A DNA stretch of 64,000 nt from Viridothelium virens. Lineage: Eukaryota; Ascomycota; Dothideomycetes; Trypetheliales; Trypetheliaceae. Both the position numbers and the translations under genes were made by a program. Shown piece by piece: positions 1 through 11,419 of the stretch. The stretch spans positions 1 through 64,000 of the forward strand of contig ML991835.1 of NCBI GenBank assembly GCA_010094025.1, in the 5' to 3' direction. The notes under the pieces are model-generated. The model saw only the letters and a program-made list of their open reading frames with translations, had not been told where the DNA came from and did not search any database. Positions within the stretch are counted from its first letter, which is position 1, and each line of letters begins with the position of its first letter.

Positions 1-387
1 GTTGAGGTAGTTGATTTGGTGGATGAATTAATTGAGTTGGATGCGGGGGGTGCGCCACTACTAGGTTGCGCCGGATCTAGGTGGTTTGACTTATAGAAAA
101 GGTCCTTGCGTATTAAAATGGGTCTACCAGGGAAAAGAACACTTCGGCTAGTAAGCAGGAATCCAGAGCTCTTTCGTCCCAAATTCACCAAAGCTGAAAA
201 CAAAGGTCACCCTGTTCGAATCGTAGATTCAGACCGCCCAACACTCCATATGTATATCGGTCCTGGCACGCCTCCACACATGTGAAAAACTCAGTACTCT
301 CATATAACAACGCCGATCTTCCTGTGCTGTGGAGCGAAATGGCTTATATAGACAACACATGGCGGAATGCGTAGCTTACACTCTCGT
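1..387. other. Gene-free left edge
   Basis: No open frame or splice pattern here resembles a protein family on either strand. It lies 3' of the minus-strand methyltransferase and probably holds its terminator. Confidence 0.5.
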
Positions 388-1914
388 TCAAGCACGTTTG
401 ACCCGAGCTTCGATGACCGATTCATAATTCGCACTGAGGGGTTGCCAGATTCCCACTATCTCAAGACCAACACTATCCAGCAGCTCTCGCCAATGTCTCT
501 CGGTTCTCTCAATACCGGCGCATTCGATCATCATGAGAATGTCCATGGACGCCTGTCGAACGCTTGTTCCCGCCGATGCGAGAACCATATCTTCAATAAT
601 GAGACTCGAATATCGTGGATCCATGGCGTCTCGTATGTGAGAAAGAATTTTCTGACAGTTCACATCTGACCAGTTGTGCATCACGTTGCGGAGGAAATAT
701 GCACGCGCTCCTACACAGAACATTAGTGTCTCCATCAAAGGATCACTCAATACACTCGCCTTTCACTGTCTGAGGCGTGAAAAAGTCATGAGCCATCGGC
801 TCAACATTCTTCGGGGGCGAATTAGCCAGTCGGTCAATCGTGGCTGGCAGGTCTTGCAGAATGCATTTGCCTGTCATTGAAGGGAAGGCCGCTCGGAACG
901 AAGCAATATCATGACCGGACCCCCCTCCCATATCTATCACCAGAGGGGCGTGATCGTCATCTCTGAGCCCTCCTTCTACCCCTGGCAGTTTTTCGCTGGC
1001 CGGGAAGATGTTATACCACTGGGTGGCTCCATCAAGGCGACGTCTGGTCATTAGCATGTCAAAGGCCTCCTTCTGTTCGGGCACACTCATGATGTATTCC
1101 CATACATTCTTGCCGAGAGCATACACTGCAGGAGTTTTCTTGCCGTCCTGGGGGAATTGGTATAAGGTGCCGCCTACCGAACGCATATACGGAACAATTT
1201 GGTTGGCTATCGATAATGTCACGTTGCCACTAGAAGAGAACCGATCAGCGTCTCTTCCATTCTCAGTTTAAGAGGGGATGTCCTGTCGGGCTTTGAGAGG
1301 AAGGCATGACGAAGACTAACTTGTGTTTGATACCCCCTCGGCCGCCCTGAGAGGCATACTCGAATGCAACCGCGTTGGCAGAATAAGTCCCCTCTCCAAC
1401 TTCATCGCAGACGCCGACTGGGTTCAGTAGCTGCATGCAACGTTCTGCGGCCACAAGAGGAATTAAAAGCTCAGATCTTCCATTGACAATAATTAGGCAA
1501 CGAGCTCAAAGACATACGAATTAAAAGCTCATCGGCCCCGGTCTCCTTAGCAAGCTCAGCAGCAGTGACGGGTGCACCTTTCTTCGCGCAGATGGCATCT
1601 AACACTCCATTTTCCAGAATTACGCGGACGCAGGTAAGTTGCAATGGCTATGTTCACAACACATGGGTCAGCCTCATGTGCCACAGAAAAGCAGCCCATT
1701 GTTCAATTACATGCGTCATAGTACACGCAAAGGAGATTAATAGGGGAAATTGTACCGCAAATCTCAATCGCTCGCACGTCTCGATCGGCTCTTCTGCCGC
1801 GACTTGCAATCTATAGATCTCCTTTTGCAATTGCGTGCGGGCGCCCTGGTCGCCCGACTCCATGGCTCTAGCGGCCTTTTCGACTCTCGCGAGAGCCTCC
1901 GTGATTGGACTCAT
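388..1914 (-). CDS. O-methyltransferase, SAM-dependent (fungal secondary-metabolism type)
   Basis: Transfers a methyl group from S-adenosylmethionine to a hydroxyl, typically of a secondary metabolite, in the cytosol. Five exons (1914-1756, 1647-1518, 1444-1321, 1229-760, 710-388) join to a 401-residue protein, the usual length of this plant/fungal-type O-methyltransferase family. The N-terminal helical dimerisation region is followed by a SAM site at about residue 237 (DMGGGSGHD) and the general-base region at His306 (MHNWSD), with the IIEDMVL strand after it. The last intron (711-759) has a GC donor: only AAAG|GCGAGT...TAG gives the conserved VKGARAYFLR junction. The start at 1914 gives the expected ALARVEKAARA helix. 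The substrate is unknown. It may belong to the cluster around the repeat precursor at 8.4-8.8 kb, but that rests on proximity only. Confidence 0.93.
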
Positions 1915-3380
1915 GTTGACGCCGGCGAAGCGAAACCTTATCGAGCGAGGACTTGCAGACACTGCTCCATATTGAGCTTGCACTGGCAAGTCTTTCCGGA
2001 GGCTTCAACGGACCAGGCCGAGATTATATGCGAGCAAGCAAATCGCCAAGATTGTCTCCGCATTCTCAACTCCCGGTCGCGTCTTATGGTTTCATGCATG
2101 CGGCATGCTGCACAGCACCCACGGAACATCATGGATACATGTAACAAGGGGAGACCCGCTAAGTATAGGCGATGCTGCTTTGAGTCGTCGGGCTGTGTGC
2201 TGGATCCAGCAGTCGAATGAAGACGGTCAGTGCGCATGGTGGAGTGCATCTACTCTCGGCTAATAAGGTGGGTTCACCCTTGCTTTCCCGCAGGCAGGCA
2301 CGGCAGGGCTAAATGGATCGGGCCGGGGATCGACATGAAGACGAGCTAAGACAATCACCTACAGTCTATCACAGCGGTGACAAACGCTCCATCCAAATCG
2401 GTTGATTCTATCCCTATGGCATCGATCTCTCTAGATCAAATGATTTGAAAGGACTCAGACCCATGTCGGAGAGCTCATATCCAGATCAGCTTACGCCACT
2501 TTTCACCACAGGCGTTGTACGATAGACGATGAAAGCGGATGCTTTGCTGCGCAACTGTGCCGCAAGCGATGAATGGCCATCAGATAATCATCACTACTGT
2601 AGCTTGGATAATCAGTGACTGATTACTATCCCTGGCTTGGGCTGAGATAGTGCGAGGCTTCTCTTAGCCCATCGTCCTCAATTCTCCAAGCCACTCAAGG
2701 GTGCCTATAGTGCAGTACGGTACATCGCCCCCGTAAAAGAACCTACCGAATCGCTCGCTCTCTTCTCTTTACTGTCATTTCAGTCTGTCTGCTCCGAGTC
2801 TACTGCCGCTTGACGGCTTAGCTTCAAGGTCTCGGGCTCGGGAGAATTTCCTACTTTGCACCTCCCTCATGGTAGATATGACATTCGGTGGTGATGGCCC
2901 TCTCGATCTAGGTATGGCCTGGAGCTTGTGTGTCCTAGATAAGTTACAGAAGGTGTAATTCAATTTTCTGAAGAACAAGTCAGAGATTACATCCTACGGA
3001 TACAGCATTAGGCTGGGAGAGTCGCCTATTCTTTCAAGTCTGAAACTCTATGCTATTGGCTGTTCTTAGTTTGTCATTGCGCAATTGGGCTCTCAATCAT
3101 TAGCTAGCACTACTCGACCGTTCTACAGACGCCAAATTGAAGTGACGTCGCATCTTGAGCTATAGTAAATTGCTTACTTTTCCGAGGTATAGCGCTTACA
3201 AGCAGCCTAAAATCACCTGCAAGGTCTATGGTACGTGGAATATGGTGGCCCGATCATGGTGCCCGATAGAGGCAGCAGGGTTCGCTGTTAGAGCACGGCC
3301 ACTTTCCCTGGCACCATCTGCTGCGAATTGCTATCTAGCAATTCATGTTGCGCCAAGAGCCTTAGCATGACTTCAAATTC
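1915..3380. other. Intergenic, about 1.5 kb, no gene seen
   Basis: Lies between the divergent-side 5' end of the methyltransferase and the 3' end of the permease. Short frames are present (for example 2775-2978 on the minus strand) but none shows a domain or sensible splice partners. It must contain the methyltransferase promoter. Confidence 0.5.
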
Positions 3381-5518
3381 TTACATTGAAGCTAAGTCTA
3401 TTTCTACAATAGGGCCCTTAAAGTACTCCCTAGCTCGAAAAAAATACCACAGCAGGCTGAAAAGCATGACAGCACCGAACAAAAGCACGCTATAATTCAT
3501 TGATGCGGGTGCGACGGAAGCCGCCGGAGGCCAAAAGCTCCAGAAGAAGACAAGCGCCAAGTAGATGCACGCGAATATATTGTTTGCTGTGCCGAACGGT
3601 TCTGGAACGCGCCAAGGACCTATTGCCTATGAGTTCATTGCAAAGTTTGGCAGGGTAGGTGGCAGAGCGTACCCCAACGGAGATTTTCTGAACCAACGAA
3701 CACTGCTGATTCGTTGTATGGCTTGATGCTTCCCTGAAGTCGCCTCCATAGCAACAAGCTACAGACTAGAAGATACGAGGAGTATAGTCCAACAACACTC
3801 AGCAGGACAATATCACTGAAGGCGACCGATGAACCAAGGATGATGAGCGAGAGTAGCATGGAAATCAATGTTGTAATACCGACCGCGTTCACCGGAAGAG
3901 AGGTCTGCGTAGTCAGCTATATCATATATTAGCTTTCTGCGCAAAAGTCGATTGAGCATATGTACTAGCCTTTGTCAAAAACTTGGAGCCAGGTGCGCCT
4001 CGGTCTCTCGCAAAAGACCACAACATACGAGTCGTCGTGGCAAAGACACCAATGGTGCTTGCGACACCCATGATGACGACAATAGAAGCCATTATCGTAG
4101 CACCAGCAGTCGACCTCGTTGCTTGTTGGAATATTGCCAAGAAGGGATAGAATAAGGTCTCTTGAGCTGCCAGTGCTGTTTGCAAATCGCCAATGCAGAA
4201 AAGCATCGCGAGCACCATTGCAAATCCGAGCAGTCCGTTGATGACAATGCTGAGCACCAATGCCTTCGGAACAACACGAGAGGCGTTTTGAATTTCCTCC
4301 GACATCTGCGACTCATTAGCGCGAGTGTGAACTTGCAGTTTTTGCTAATCTTACGTGGACTGCGCTATCGGCACCTGCATACTCGTCAGCACAATTTTCG
4401 AAGACCGGTATGATTATAAATACCGAAGAGCGCAAATACGGGGGAGGGCAGGCCAACGAAGAACGACAAAGCTTGTGTGGACCAGTTTCCGCCGTTCAGA
4501 AACGTTAGAAAAACCGATGATGCATCGCCATGAGGTCCCAACAGCACCAGTGGGATCAGCACAGCAAAGAAACCAACCAGATGAAGCACCAGAAAGGCGC
4601 CTTCGAATCGCGCCAACGCCCGACTTGTGATCGAGTTGAAGAAAAGTGCAAAAAGAAGCACGGCCCATAGGAAAAGCATTGTCTGGTAGGGTTGCGGGGT
4701 GTACGTAGGATGGGTTAGAACGACAATTCCTTGTATTAGGCTACCTATGAGGTACGCTGCAGACGCTGTTTCGGCCTGCCAACCAGCGATTGTAGCCCAG
4801 GCTACTGCAGTCAGCCAAAGTCGAACGAAGTAGTGTCTTCCTCAGTACAGACCTGTGACGTAGGATACGAAGCTTCTTGACCCGGCTGGAGCCAACATAG
4901 CCGTCCAACTGCCTGAGATCAGTATCGTGAAACTCGGCTTCTCCAGGTTCGAATGCTTACTGGTATTGTCCCGCTGCGACTGGTGCCCTGCCTTTGTTCA
5001 GAGTAATCTTTTGCTGACGACCATCGTACCTACATTGACGCAAGCTCCGCAACAACCGTAAACGTGGACATCATACCAAGCCAATCAATCAGGAAGCCCC
5101 AGACGACACCAGCAGGGCCTCCGCTGTCCCGGAGAATAATCATGAGCTTCTGAAGCTTGTAAGAAGACGGATTAGGGGTCGTACTTCAGCAGGCCTTGTG
5201 TTGAAACTCTGTCCATTTTTAGCGCGCTAGTGGAGTTTGCGAGACTTAGACGAAGGTTTCGTACATTAAGATTCCCTCCCAAGTGATCAAGACCGTACAA
5301 GAGAAGCCGAGGATGGACATGAAGCCGAAGGTGCGCTGCGCAATTCAGCAATTGGTGGCTCCCAGGCGGCAGATCATTGTATTGACCTTCAAAATGGGTT
5401 TCTTCCCAAGGCGTAGCAACGTCTGGTCATCTTGGCTTGCAACCTTTGGTTCCTTTTGAGTTGCCTGGTCCGCTTTCAAACGCTCCCGGAGCTCAAAATC
5501 CTGCTTTCCGGAGCTCAT
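3381..5518 (-). CDS. Amino-acid/GABA/choline-type permease (APC superfamily)
   Basis: A plasma-membrane proton symporter-like carrier for amino acids, GABA or choline. Ten exons were rebuilt: 5518-5387, 5335-5252, 5149-5034, 4987-4961, 4908-4853, 4804-4424, 4374-4355, 4305-3970, 3916-3673 and 3619-3381, giving 544 residues, normal for the family, with about twelve hydrophobic segments. Family landmarks follow in order: the FGFMSILGFSCTVLITWEG first helix, GGPAG, MAPVAAGQYHW, HMSEEIQNASRVVPKAL, and FARDRGAPGSKFL. One exon is only 20 nt (4355-4374) and one 27 nt. The intron at 3917-3969 appears to be GC-AG, because a phase-0 junction is needed. The acceptor of intron 2 could be 5150 or 5156. 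An in-frame ATG at 5548 is an alternative start. It could export or import a product of the neighbouring cluster, or simply be a nutrient carrier. Confidence 0.92.
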
Positions 5519-6855
5519 TGCGCCTATCGCAGTTTCTCGAAGACACAAACAGCCTTTGGTATCGAAGAGAAAACAGCAACGCCCTCAAGGCAAGAGTTGA
5601 GTGCTAGCCGTTCACGCAAGGCTGGACTCGGTCTCAAGAGGAAGTCTCCCCAGGTACAGAGTAGAGGAGAGACACTATTCAATAGCTGTGGGTGTACGCA
5701 GGGATTCGTGCTTGGAGTGATTAGACGTACCTTATAAGGCGAAGAGAGGCGCCATCGTTGCGAGGCAGGGGCAAAAGGAGTGCCCGCAATCCTTGCTATC
5801 TTGGGTGGGAGCAATTTTTCTTTCACATGTATCTAGCAGATGCATCGGAAGTATTATTGCATACGGCTGAGATTTGCAAGCGACATGACAGGATATCCGT
5901 CCTTCCAGTTGACAATTTATACGATGATTCGCCGAGACCGTGCCTCTCTAATGTGCCACGCCCGGCAGCATGCAGCAGATCTCGTCAGCCTAGAAGAGGC
6001 GCAGCCGGGACAGATCATTCATGGTGGAGCACCAAAGTATCAAGGGACTGCAGGCTCAGGGCGACGTTGTTTTATGGTACGATACGGTATCGTACTCTAC
6101 GGTAATTCGGGTCTTCGGCGCATCTCCTAAAACAACCTGCAGAGAACCATCTGACCATCACCATTGACGTAAAATGGTTAGCAAGGCGCCGACAGAGATC
6201 AATCAGACCCAAGGCAGCGGCTTGCGAAATGAAAGACGCCGCAATAAGACGAGGGCAAGCCCTGTAGTGGTTAGCCATATGAGGTCAGGTTCAACGAATC
6301 AGTGGGAAGCACCTTCCATACGGTGAGAGCTGTGCCGTACGATTGCCTTGATGCCTCCACCAAGACCGACACACGTTTGACAATGGTATCAATCGCTTGG
6401 CAACTGCCAGCTTCAGCCAACGGCAGATTGAGAAGAAGATTGGAGCGGAAATCTTCCGACCGGTCCGGATTCTAAAGCGATAAGGCACGTTTACGGTACA
6501 AGCATACGCCACCCTGCAGCCCAGAAAAACGGCTATTCCACTCGTCTTCCGAACATGGAGCTCTGTGTGCCATTACGAGACTGTGCCACGCATCGCTTGA
6601 CTGAATTTCGTTGGATACAAGTCCACGCGACGGGTCTGGGAAGGATCGCCAGGGTAACATCAATGCAGACTGAGAAACCCGTTTCGTTGGCGATGAAAAT
6701 AATGCCCTGGTGCAGTGATTCTTTGCGTGCCTTATTACTCTATCCGTCGGGGTGGTTCAAGGAAGATTCTTCGCTGATTGACTCCTCTCACTCACCACTG
6801 CCATGCAAATTGACGGCGGCACCCCCCATAAGAATCCTGTGCGCTCTGACCCGTC
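5519..6855. other. Intergenic, about 1.3 kb, no gene seen
   Basis: Several overlapping short frames occur on both strands without a recognisable family. One perfect short inverted repeat is listed separately. The right end should hold the promoter of the rhodopsin-like gene. Confidence 0.45.
6077..6095. repeat. Perfect short palindrome
   Basis: Two 9-bp arms, gtacgatac and gtatcgtac, flank one central base. It could be a protein-binding site or a remnant of a mobile element. No second copy was noticed in the window. Confidence 0.5.
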
Positions 6856-7990
6856 ATGTCTGCTCGGCTTTTCATTGATGGAAACCATCTGAATCCAGTA
6901 ATCAAAGTAGTGACACTGCTTTCGCTGGCCATTATGCTGCTTGCGCTATCCTTTCGACTCTTGACCCGGCTCTTCCTAAAGGAGATACGGCAGCTTAGAT
7001 CGGACGAGATTCTGATCATAATGGCCTTTGTCCGTTGCTCTCTCGACTCGAATTTGACCTTTTGGCATGAGCTTATCCATCATTCATAGGTGCTAGCCGT
7101 CGGCCAATCAGTCACAACACTCTTACCTGCGGCCGAGATATGGGGAACCTCAATGGACGAGAACCCACAAAGATCTATCCAGCCTGGTCTCAAGGTATGG
7201 TAAAGGACTGAAGATAGGCATCATTAGCTAATTTCCTCATAGGCCCATTATGCTGGAGAGATGCTCTTCGTGAGCGCAATATGTCTTGCAAAGCTGGCGA
7301 TCCCCGTCGGACTTTGGCTTGTTTCCCCAGTCAAGGAGCACCGAATCGCAAATATTGCCACTGGTGTTATTACAGCCATGTGGGCCTTGACTTCTATACT
7401 TGGACTTGCTTTTCAGTGTAGGCTTCCGTATCCGTGGGGTTCTCACAATTGGCGGTGTGTGGATAGGGTGGGTCTTACATTTTAAGCCAGAACTGGAGAA
7501 AGAAGACAACTCACTGTATTAGATATCTCTTTTTCGATACGTAGGAGTTGTCAACATCCTGACGGATGTGGCTCTGATCATCCTACCTACTGTTATTGTT
7601 GCCCCTTTACACATGCCCCTGCGGAAACGGATATCGATCCTGTTGCTTTTCAATGCTCGAATATGCGCTATTGCTGCGACAATCGCACAGCTGATCTATA
7701 TACCACGATTGTTCTCGCATAACTATACACTCGAAGGTTTTCCTTTCATTGTCTGCACACAGATTGCTCAGGCGGCGTCTTTCGTCTCCGCCTGCGTCCC
7801 GTACATGCAGCCATTCATGGAAAGCCTTCAGAGCGGACTTCTCTGGACTGACGAAGTTCAACAGAAGACTAGCGCGTCGAATACGACATCTAATATTACG
7901 TCAAAGACAAGCAGGAGTAATAATAGCTATGTGGAGATTGACACACAAAGAGCACTCACGCCACGAGCAATCGAGTTGCAGCCTTTCTAA
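6856..7990 (+). CDS. Rhodopsin-like seven-TM fungal integral membrane protein (SAT4/PTH11-like)
   Basis: Four exons (6856-7029, 7090-7194, 7243-7467, 7523-7990), all joined in phase 0, encode 323 residues. Seven hydrophobic segments are visible, with the family's conserved LAFQC...PW...CVD loop at about residues 155-165, followed by YVGVVNILTDVALIILP and a closing segment with VPYMQPFMESL. The tail is Ser/Thr/Asn-rich and probably cytosolic. Proteins of this family are predicted receptors or membrane proteins. Members often sit beside secondary-metabolite genes, but the biochemical role of most is unknown. Its position just downstream of the permease and upstream of the repeat precursor is compatible with cluster membership, which is inference. 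Confidence 0.9.
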
Positions 7991-8368
7991 AGCAGTGGAA
8001 AATGTAAACAGAATATACGAACCTCTAGCATGCTACTTAGAGTACTCACGGAATATTTATGAATCGGATTGTCTATCGTGAGACGTGTGGGCAATTCTCT
8101 ACGCCAGGATATTGGAATGTCTCCAACCGGCGGCGATCAGGCGCATAGTTTTGATATAACAAATTTGTAGCCTTGGCATGTATGAGTACGATGTACAAAA
8201 GCAGAGATTCACGGTAGAGGATAACTAGAGCAGCTAAAAGAAGCCGCAAGAGAAGATTTGAATCACTGAACGAGACAGACGGTTCATTACAGAAAATTTT
8301 GTAGCGAGCTTTCAATTTCTAGCTATTGTGCAATTTGGTTTTTGGAAACCATAGAAGCATACAAGAAA
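7991..8368. other. Intergenic, convergent 3' ends
   Basis: Separates the stop codons of the rhodopsin-like gene (+) and the repeat precursor (-). No gene is seen; it presumably holds both terminators. Confidence 0.5.
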
Positions 8369-8764
8369 TCAATTGGTCTCATCGCCTTCAATCCCAGCAG
8401 GAACAATCGGTGGCTCACGCTTGAGCTTCTCCGCACTACTGTCCCCTTCAACACCAGCAGGAACGACAGGTGGCGCACGGGTTAGAAGCGTAGTTGGATC
8501 GATGCCCTCGGGGACAACAGGTGGTTCTCGTTTCATGAGCGTGGTGGTATCGACACCCTCGGGAACGACAGGCGGCGCGCGCTTTACGAATGTTGAAGGG
8601 TCGATGCCTTCTGGGACAACTGGCGGCTCGCGCTTGACTTTGATAACGTCAGAGGGCTACACTTAGCAAATGAGCAGAGATTTGGTAGACTGACCAGTGA
8701 CAGGAACTGCGAGTACACTCGCTACCAAGGCAGTCACACACGTGAGTTTGAGAAAATTAGGCAT
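8369..8764 (-). CDS. Secreted Kex2-processed repeat protein, candidate RiPP precursor
   Basis: Two exons (8764-8702, 8656-8369; intron 8657-8701 with GTCACT donor and a TGCTAAG branch) encode 116 residues. Residues 1-20 form a signal peptide (hydrophobic core VTALVASVLA). Residues 29-116 are five tandem units of 17, 17, 17, 20 and 17 residues. Units start KR, KR, KR, TR and KR, followed by [E/A]PP[V/I]VP[E/A]G[I/V][D/E]. Lys-Arg is the Golgi Kex2 cleavage site, so the chain should be cut into short peptides. Fungal dikaritin precursors and Kex2-processed peptides have this build. The next gene is a UstYa-type protein, which supports the RiPP reading. Against it, known dikaritin cores carry Tyr and these units have none (only one Phe, in unit 1). 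Alternatives are a repellent-like surface peptide or a pheromone-like signal. Confidence 0.8.
8372..8635 (-). repeat. Five tandem precursor repeats
   Basis: Unit positions on the minus strand are 8635-8585, 8584-8534, 8533-8483, 8482-8423 and 8422-8372. Units 1, 3 and 5 begin Glu-Pro-Pro, and units 2 and 4 begin Ala-Pro-Pro. This suggests duplication of a two-unit block. The fourth boundary has lost the Lys of the Lys-Arg site. Confidence 0.9.
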
Positions 8765-9579
8765 CGTAGTGATCTAAAGGCTTCACAAATGAGATACGGA
8801 AGAGAGTTGTTGAATCAGTCTTGCGTTTTCAGCTACTCAGACTCCAGATGAACAGAAGAAAAAAAGGGGAAGCATTCGACCCTTAAGTAGAAATTCCTTC
8901 CATACTAATAGAGGGTGTCTGCTACAGCCTATCGGTAATATGAACAACCACGCTCATCACTTCTGAATGCTAGCTATCGAATTCGCTCGTCCGTTAAATC
9001 CTGATTAGTATCCAATGATAATGCAGTGTAACTGCTGAGGCAGCAGTGAACGGGCATGTTCTTTGCCAGGATAAGCCGAGCTTTGAAGCATTGAGACAAG
9101 GCATACATCGACTGCTTGGTCAAGCATTACTTCTGGCGGTGCAAGGTCCGACAGGATCTTCATAAGAGGTCATACGAAGATCGATACGAGACATATGATT
9201 GGACATACCGCTCGAGCTGAAAGTAGTAAAGAGTGTAAGCGTAGCCCAGCTGCAACTGCAGTCATACGGCAAAGCCCAGTCTAGTTACAGGACGGCATGC
9301 GGCAAAGAACCCCCCCCCGGGCGATCTCATGACGATATGCGGTTGGAATCAAAGAAGGCGATGAGGTGTCTGCTGCGCCATCTCTACCTTCGAAAGTGGT
9401 ATCGTATGAGACCTTGTTCGCAACCATATCCCAGCTTGGCTTCCAGAACTCGGTGCGAAGTACCTTGGACGGTATTCGACTTCTGGTTTAAAGCCTAGCG
9501 TCCCGAGTCACAATTTGAAAAACTTTGCAGTCGCTACCTGTTTATTTACTATCAGCTTCTTGGAGAATCGTCGACAAAA
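8765..9579. promoter_or_regulatory. Shared divergent promoter of precursor and UstYa-like gene
   Basis: An 815-bp region between two outward-facing starts, so it should contain both promoters. A T-rich stretch (tgtttatttactat) lies about 40 nt before the UstYa-like ATG, and a purine-rich tract (gaagaaaaaaaggggaag) lies about 90 nt before the precursor ATG. I could not identify a specific binding site. A frame at 9199-9498 lacks family similarity and is not called. Confidence 0.5.
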
Positions 9580-10543
9580 ATGAACAAAGATTCATCCGAA
9601 TCGTCCGAACCTCTTCTTCCTTCGCACGATGTACGGAGCTCACTCCTCCTCAGTAAAGCCCCTAGAAAACTATTAGCTCCGAATTGGTCAATCATCATTC
9701 TTCTGTTGCTTGTTGTCTATCTTTCGATCATTGAAAGCATTCAACTCTTCTGGCACAAGGTTTCCTCGCCACCTTACTGTAAGTCGAAAGCCATCGACTT
9801 GAAAGATAATAACCTTTGTTCACCAAGGCTTAGCTCCAGCAAATACTGTTCTCCGCAATGAACAGCATTTCCTCTACCGCACCGATGATACGGTGTATCG
9901 AGGCGAGCCGTCTGAAGAGCTGGACTCCGCGTGGGACGAGTTGCTCTTGGGTAAGCTTTGACGCTCAAAAAGTAAGCAGAGGAGCTTAAATTTGCTTCAG
10001 CGCTCAACATTAGAGCCAGTCCGGAGGAAATGGCTCTCAATCATGAAAATGTAACGAATGCCGTCCGGCTCCCCGACGGTGATTATGTGGCATTGCTGGG
10101 AGTCTACCATCAACTTCACTGTCTCGTATGACCAGACTGCTTGACTGCAATGACTTCACTGATGCAAGTCCAGAATACTTTGCGCATGATCATCTACAGT
10201 GATTACTACAGCCAACACGATGACGATGAACGGGTACGGAAAATTGATTGGAATCCTCACCACACTAGTACGTACTTCCATGTCCCAAATCTATAGTTTC
10301 TTCTAACAGCTGCAAGCTCATTGCATAGAGAGCATCAGAAGATCGCTAATGTGTCACGCCGACGTAGCGCTCTATGGCGTTGAGTGGATTGCAGATTCAC
10401 ACGAGGCCGAGAACATGAGGTTGAGATCCAATGCAGAAGTTACGTGCGTTAATTGGGATGCTGTGAATAGCTGGGCCAAGGAAAGGGCTCTGGTAAGGCA
10501 TCAATACAAGGTTGCTCCAGGGCCCTTCGAACAAAAGCATTAG
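9580..10543 (+). CDS. UstYa-type (DUF3328) protein, RiPP-modifying oxidase family
   Basis: Five exons (9580-9778, 9834-9950, 10001-10125, 10174-10267, 10317-10543) encode 253 residues, the usual size of the family. A short cytosolic N-terminus precedes one membrane anchor (about residues 37-55); the rest faces the lumen. Both diagnostic metal-site motifs are present: H142-Q-L-H-C146 in YHQLHCL and H177-T-T-H-C181 leading into HCIESIRRSLMCHAD. Family members (UstYa/UstYb and relatives) catalyse oxidative cyclisation or hydroxylation of ribosomal peptides, and of some other peptides, in the secretory pathway. The divergent partner encodes a secreted repeat precursor, which fits that role. Which residue of that precursor would be oxidised is not clear, because it lacks Tyr. 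Confidence 0.93.
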
Positions 10544-11419
10544 GCAGAAACCTGGGATCAGGCTTTTACCGCTTGTAGAGCAGCCGATATATCGTGGCAA
10601 TGGCGCCCTTGGCCAAGGCAGCAATGAAGCAATTAATACCGCAAACGATCGTCAATCTCGAGCTTTGGAGCTATCAGTCGTTGCTACGTGAGGCAATCTT
10701 AGGCTTGTACATACCGGGTAGGACCGCCCTTTCTCCAGACGTGGTAGAATAGCAGTCGTACGGACTTGAAGCCCTGCCAGGCCGTCAACAGTAAACGCCA
10801 ATCACCGATGCACATCCTGACCTCGAGTGGAACCAAAAGAAAGGAGGGATGACGCAGCTAGAAAAATGCCGGTCTTAGCTGAAGTGCAGCCTTAGCAGAA
10901 CCGGGCTCGAGCCGTGCCGCATGCGGTTCAACGGCGTGGTTGCGGCAAAGTCTTATCCTGCATTGAAGAAACTGCATATGCAACTGCAAGGATGAAATTA
11001 TTTCCTGACCCTGGAGAAAGACTGCGCTGCCAGCAGTAATGTGTGCACGATTGCCTTGCGAAAACAACGCAGGCTACAAAGTTGGACAGCTGAGACACCC
11101 CCGCTCTTGGCATGTGACGGGCCCAGGAAATCGTTGCTGCCGCTTCAAACATTAAATCGAAGGCATTAGATTTTTGCAAGTTTACTGCATTACACAAGTC
11201 ATCATAGGGCATTCTCCTCCTAGAACATAGGCCTAGAAGTTCTCATAAAGTTCAACTTTTTTATACAACTTGTCTATCATTCAAAAAAAAGCTGTTGATC
11301 TCCTCACAGTCTCCGGCCAACCCGGGTGTCTTGACCAATACTGCAATAGAGTATTAGAGCTTTGGCTTTTCAGATTTGCGCCAAGAAGCCCGCATTGATC
11401 ATTGCAGAGGCACGCAAGC
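10544..11419. other. Intergenic, about 0.9 kb, no gene seen
   Basis: Only short unrelated frames on both strands. It contains the promoter of the downstream hydrolase, with a T-rich patch (acttttttatacaac) about 155 nt before its ATG. Confidence 0.45.

Noticed and set aside
8373-8666. Plus-strand frame rich in Pro-Ser-Gly-Thr-Thr-Gly-Gly repeats
   Set aside because: It is the reverse shadow of the minus-strand precursor, which has a signal peptide, an intron and Kex2 sites.
9199-9498. Frame of 99 codons between precursor and UstYa-like gene
   Set aside because: No family, no signal peptide, no splice continuation; it lies in the shared promoter.
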